DNA of 6,070 nucleotides from positions 1 through 6,070 of the forward strand of contig MTER01000187.1 in the NCBI GenBank assembly GCA_002083985.1, in the 5' to 3' direction. The notes beneath the pieces are model-generated. The model was not told the DNA's origin, did no database searches, and was given only the letters and a program-made list of their open reading frames with translations. Of this stretch, positions 4,485 to 6,070 are shown one piece after another. The DNA is from Candidatus Altarchaeales archaeon A3. GTDB taxonomy: Archaea > Altiarchaeota > Altiarchaeia > Altiarchaeales > Altiarchaeaceae. Made by a program: the position numbers and the translations under genes. Position 1 is the first letter of the stretch. Each line of letters begins with the position of its first letter.

Positions 4485-6070
4485 TTATTTCTTTTTTGCT
4501 GCATCCCTGCATTCATCAGCAAATTTTTGCATCTCTTCAATACTCATAAATTCTCCTATCTTTAATTTTTTATTTGACGGACATCCGAATTGTGGAATTC
4601 CTTCATTAAAGTTTAGCACATCCGGAAGACATTCTTGGGCTATTTTCATTTTCTCGGCATCTGCCGCATTAACCCATAAAAATTTATACCCTTTATTTTC
4701 CAGCTCATGCACCCATGGCTTCATCTTCACACAGTGCGGGCATGTATCCGAATGATAAAACGCTATTGTATCTTCACTCACATTATATTTTTCAAGACAA
4801 GATGTCTTTACACACACATTATTAAGGCAGTTGTTACTTAAACACTCTGAACTGAGCATACATTGCAATCCATCCTTCTTTAAATGTTCTTTTCTGCAGA
4901 CCTTATTTTCACATATTCCGTTTGTACATTCCGTGTTATTTATGCATGTTTCATTTTCTTTCTTTTTATCTACACAATGTTTTGTTTCGTCACAATATTG
5001 ACTTGTCGTATCGCAGTCCTGATCGCTATCGCAATGCATCGCTAATTTCCATATTCTTATAAATCCATAGTTATTATCCCATATAAGTTTCCAGTTCTTC
5101 AGTCGTTCCGAAGGATTTTTACACCAGTAGGCATTACATAATCCCTGTTGAGTATAACTATCAGCATGCTCTCCCAGATATAACTTTGTGAACATGTGAT
5201 TCTGAAATTCATTAGGGGCATAAACGAATTCTCTGAACATAGGTAATCCACAAACTGTGCCGGAAGTATCATCCCGCATAACACACGAAATTACATCGCC
5301 AAATGACTGAATTCCGAGTAATGAACCATTATGTTTTTTCTTCCAGTCATCCAAAGACATTTCTTCAGTCGGAATAGAACTACCTCCAGGTCTTTCGTCA
5401 CCTGTTAATCCCCAAACGCTTATTTTTTTAACATATATCTGTGATTTATCAGGCGCATTTATATCTATGCTTCGCTTTGCAATATCAAATTCTACTCTTC
5501 CGAGATAATCAATTCGTTGCGTTTTGTTTGGAGGATAACTGCAATAAAAGTACAATTTGCTAACCTCTTCATTACCTCCAGCGCTGCTTTTTTCAATAGT
5601 GTCAGCCTTTCCACCAAAACTGCATACACCTAATGCATTTCTATTCGGATTTTCAGGATTATTAAGCCATTCTTCATACTCTTTATCCTCTTGTTTTGAT
5701 AAGTCCCCCTGTGCAATAAACCGCAGTGCCTGATTCTTTCCAATTAATGTATAGTCAATAACAACATACTTTACATTTGGATACTCTTTTACTAATTTCA
5801 TCGCTTCGTCTTCTGTCTGATATACTGTAAAAAATCTTGCTACTTCCTGTAATTGCCAGGAAATTGCCTGTAAATTGTCAATCAATACAGGTCTTTCTGC
5901 TATCGGGGTGATCCAGTGTCCATAATCCCACCAGGTTAAAACAATATCCTGTTTATCTGTATTCTTATTAAACCACTCCAATCCATCCATCCACCACTTT
6001 ATTCCACTTCCTATGCTCCAATCCCCATCACCACCCTGATGAAGCATTGTTGTTGACGAATGCCATAAAG
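4485..6070 (-). CDS. aglB: AglB/Stt3 oligosaccharyltransferase, C-terminal part, fused to Cys-rich repeats and a thioredoxin-like domain
   Basis: The frame is open past the window edge, so the N-terminal membrane domain is missing and the Met at 6047 is internal. Numbering from that Met, WWDYGHW (39-45) is the catalytic motif of N-glycan oligosaccharyltransferases, followed by the usual RPVLIDN. The motif-bearing globular domain runs to about 335 and includes an MFTKLYLG segment typical of the family. AglB moves a lipid-linked glycan to Asn in N-X-S/T sequons outside the cell membrane. Two additions follow. Three Cys repeats lie at 339-412. A thioredoxin-like domain spans about 425-520, with CPHC at 436-439 after a hydrophobic strand (IAFYHSDT) and a probable cis-Pro in GIPQFG (P485). 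Further Cys are at 417, 473, 489 and 513. The tail should sit on the extracytoplasmic side with the catalytic domain. A role in oxidising or trapping acceptor proteins is inferred. Confidence 0.88.
   Translation of the reverse strand, partial: LWHSSTTMLHQGGDGDWSIGSGIKWWMDGLEWFNKNTDKQDIVLTWWDYGHWITPIAERPVLIDNLQAISWQLQEVARFFTVYQTEDEAMKLVKEYPNVKYVVIDYTLIGKNQALRFIAQGDLSKQEDKEYEEWLNNPENPNRNALGVCSFGGKADTIEKSSAGGNEEVSKLYFYCSYPPNKTQRIDYLGRVEFDIAKRSIDINAPDKSQIYVKKISVWGLTGDERPGGSSIPTEEMSLDDWKKKHNGSLLGIQSFGDVISCVMRDDTSGTVCGLPMFREFVYAPNEFQNHMFTKLYLGEHADSYTQQGLCNAYWCKNPSERLKNWKLIWDNNYGFIRIWKLAMHCDSDQDCDTTSQYCDETKHCVDKKKENETCINNTECTNGICENKVCRKEHLKKDGLQCMLSSECLSNNCLNNVCVKTSCLEKYNVSEDTIAFYHSDTCPHCVKMKPWVHELENKGYKFLWVNAADAEKMKIAQECLPDVLNFNEGIPQFGCPSNKKLKIGEFMSIEEMQKFADECRDAAKKK
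4812..5033 (-). repeat. Three Cys-rich repeats inside AglB
   Basis: Cysteines fall at residues 339/345/352/358, 368/374/379/384 and 396/402/407/412 (numbered from the Met at 6047). Repeats two and three share Cx5Cx4Cx4C exactly; the first is slightly longer (Cx5Cx6Cx5C). Each has Asn/Glu-rich loops of the C..N.EC.NG.C....C type, like small disulfide-knotted modules (EB or Dickkopf-like) found in secreted proteins. They probably form a rigid disulfide-bonded stalk that holds the thioredoxin-like domain away from the catalytic domain. Confidence 0.7.

Noticed and set aside
4316..4540. 74-codon frame on the - strand between aglB and folC
   Set aside because: It overlaps the end of aglB by 56 bases, is a Lys/Ile/Phe-rich translation typical of AT-rich spacer, has no recognisable motif, and covers the candidate terminator.
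4468..4755. 95-codon frame opposite the thioredoxin-like region of aglB
   Set aside because: Antisense shadow of a strongly supported coding sequence with an intact CPHC motif.
1..6070. Frequent AAATTT/AAAATTT words
   Set aside because: They occur in both coding (Lys-Phe codons) and spacer DNA and fit the base composition; no periodic array or CRISPR-like spacing was seen.
1..6070. tRNA, rRNA, CRISPR array or transposase
   Set aside because: Looked for on both strands; no T-loop sequence, repeat-spacer pattern or transposase motif was found.

Overview
The window is AT-rich and most likely archaeal. The best evidence is the right-hand gene, the C-terminal part of an AglB/Stt3-type oligosaccharyltransferase with an intact WWDYG catalytic motif. 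None of the starts has a convincing ribosome binding site, which fits archaeal leaderless or weak-leader mRNAs. The lineage cannot be fixed from this sequence; a DPANN or altiarchaeal-type genome is only a guess.

The left half (1-2793, + strand) looks like an accessory block. It holds a HepT-like RNase toxin gene (1-387), a 62-nt imperfect hairpin (502-563), a TumE/DUF6516-like toxin gene interrupted by one in-frame TAG where the family has a conserved Trp (577-849), and a 150-bp leader rich in direct and inverted repeats. A two-gene unit follows: a MoxR-type AAA+ ATPase (998-2278) and a small winged-helix-like protein (2305-2793), 26 bp apart. No von Willebrand A partner is visible.

The middle (2794-3026) separates convergent genes. 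It contains a 71-nt long hairpin (2832-2902), a small hairpin, and a symmetric A6/T6 stem that could stop transcription from both sides.

The right half (- strand) looks like housekeeping: folC (folylpolyglutamate/dihydrofolate synthase, complete, 3027-4310), then a 174-bp gap with a candidate terminator, then the 3' part of aglB (4485 to past the window edge).

The most interesting item is the architecture of the AglB tail. After the oligosaccharyltransferase globular domain come three Cys-rich repeats (Cx5Cx4Cx4C type) and a thioredoxin-like domain with a CPHC active site. Eukaryotes couple N-glycosylation to disulfide chemistry through a separate thioredoxin-fold subunit (Ost3/Ost6). This archaeon may have joined the two activities in one polypeptide. 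The second most interesting item is the amber-interrupted toxin, whose normal end is also TAG followed at once by TAA.
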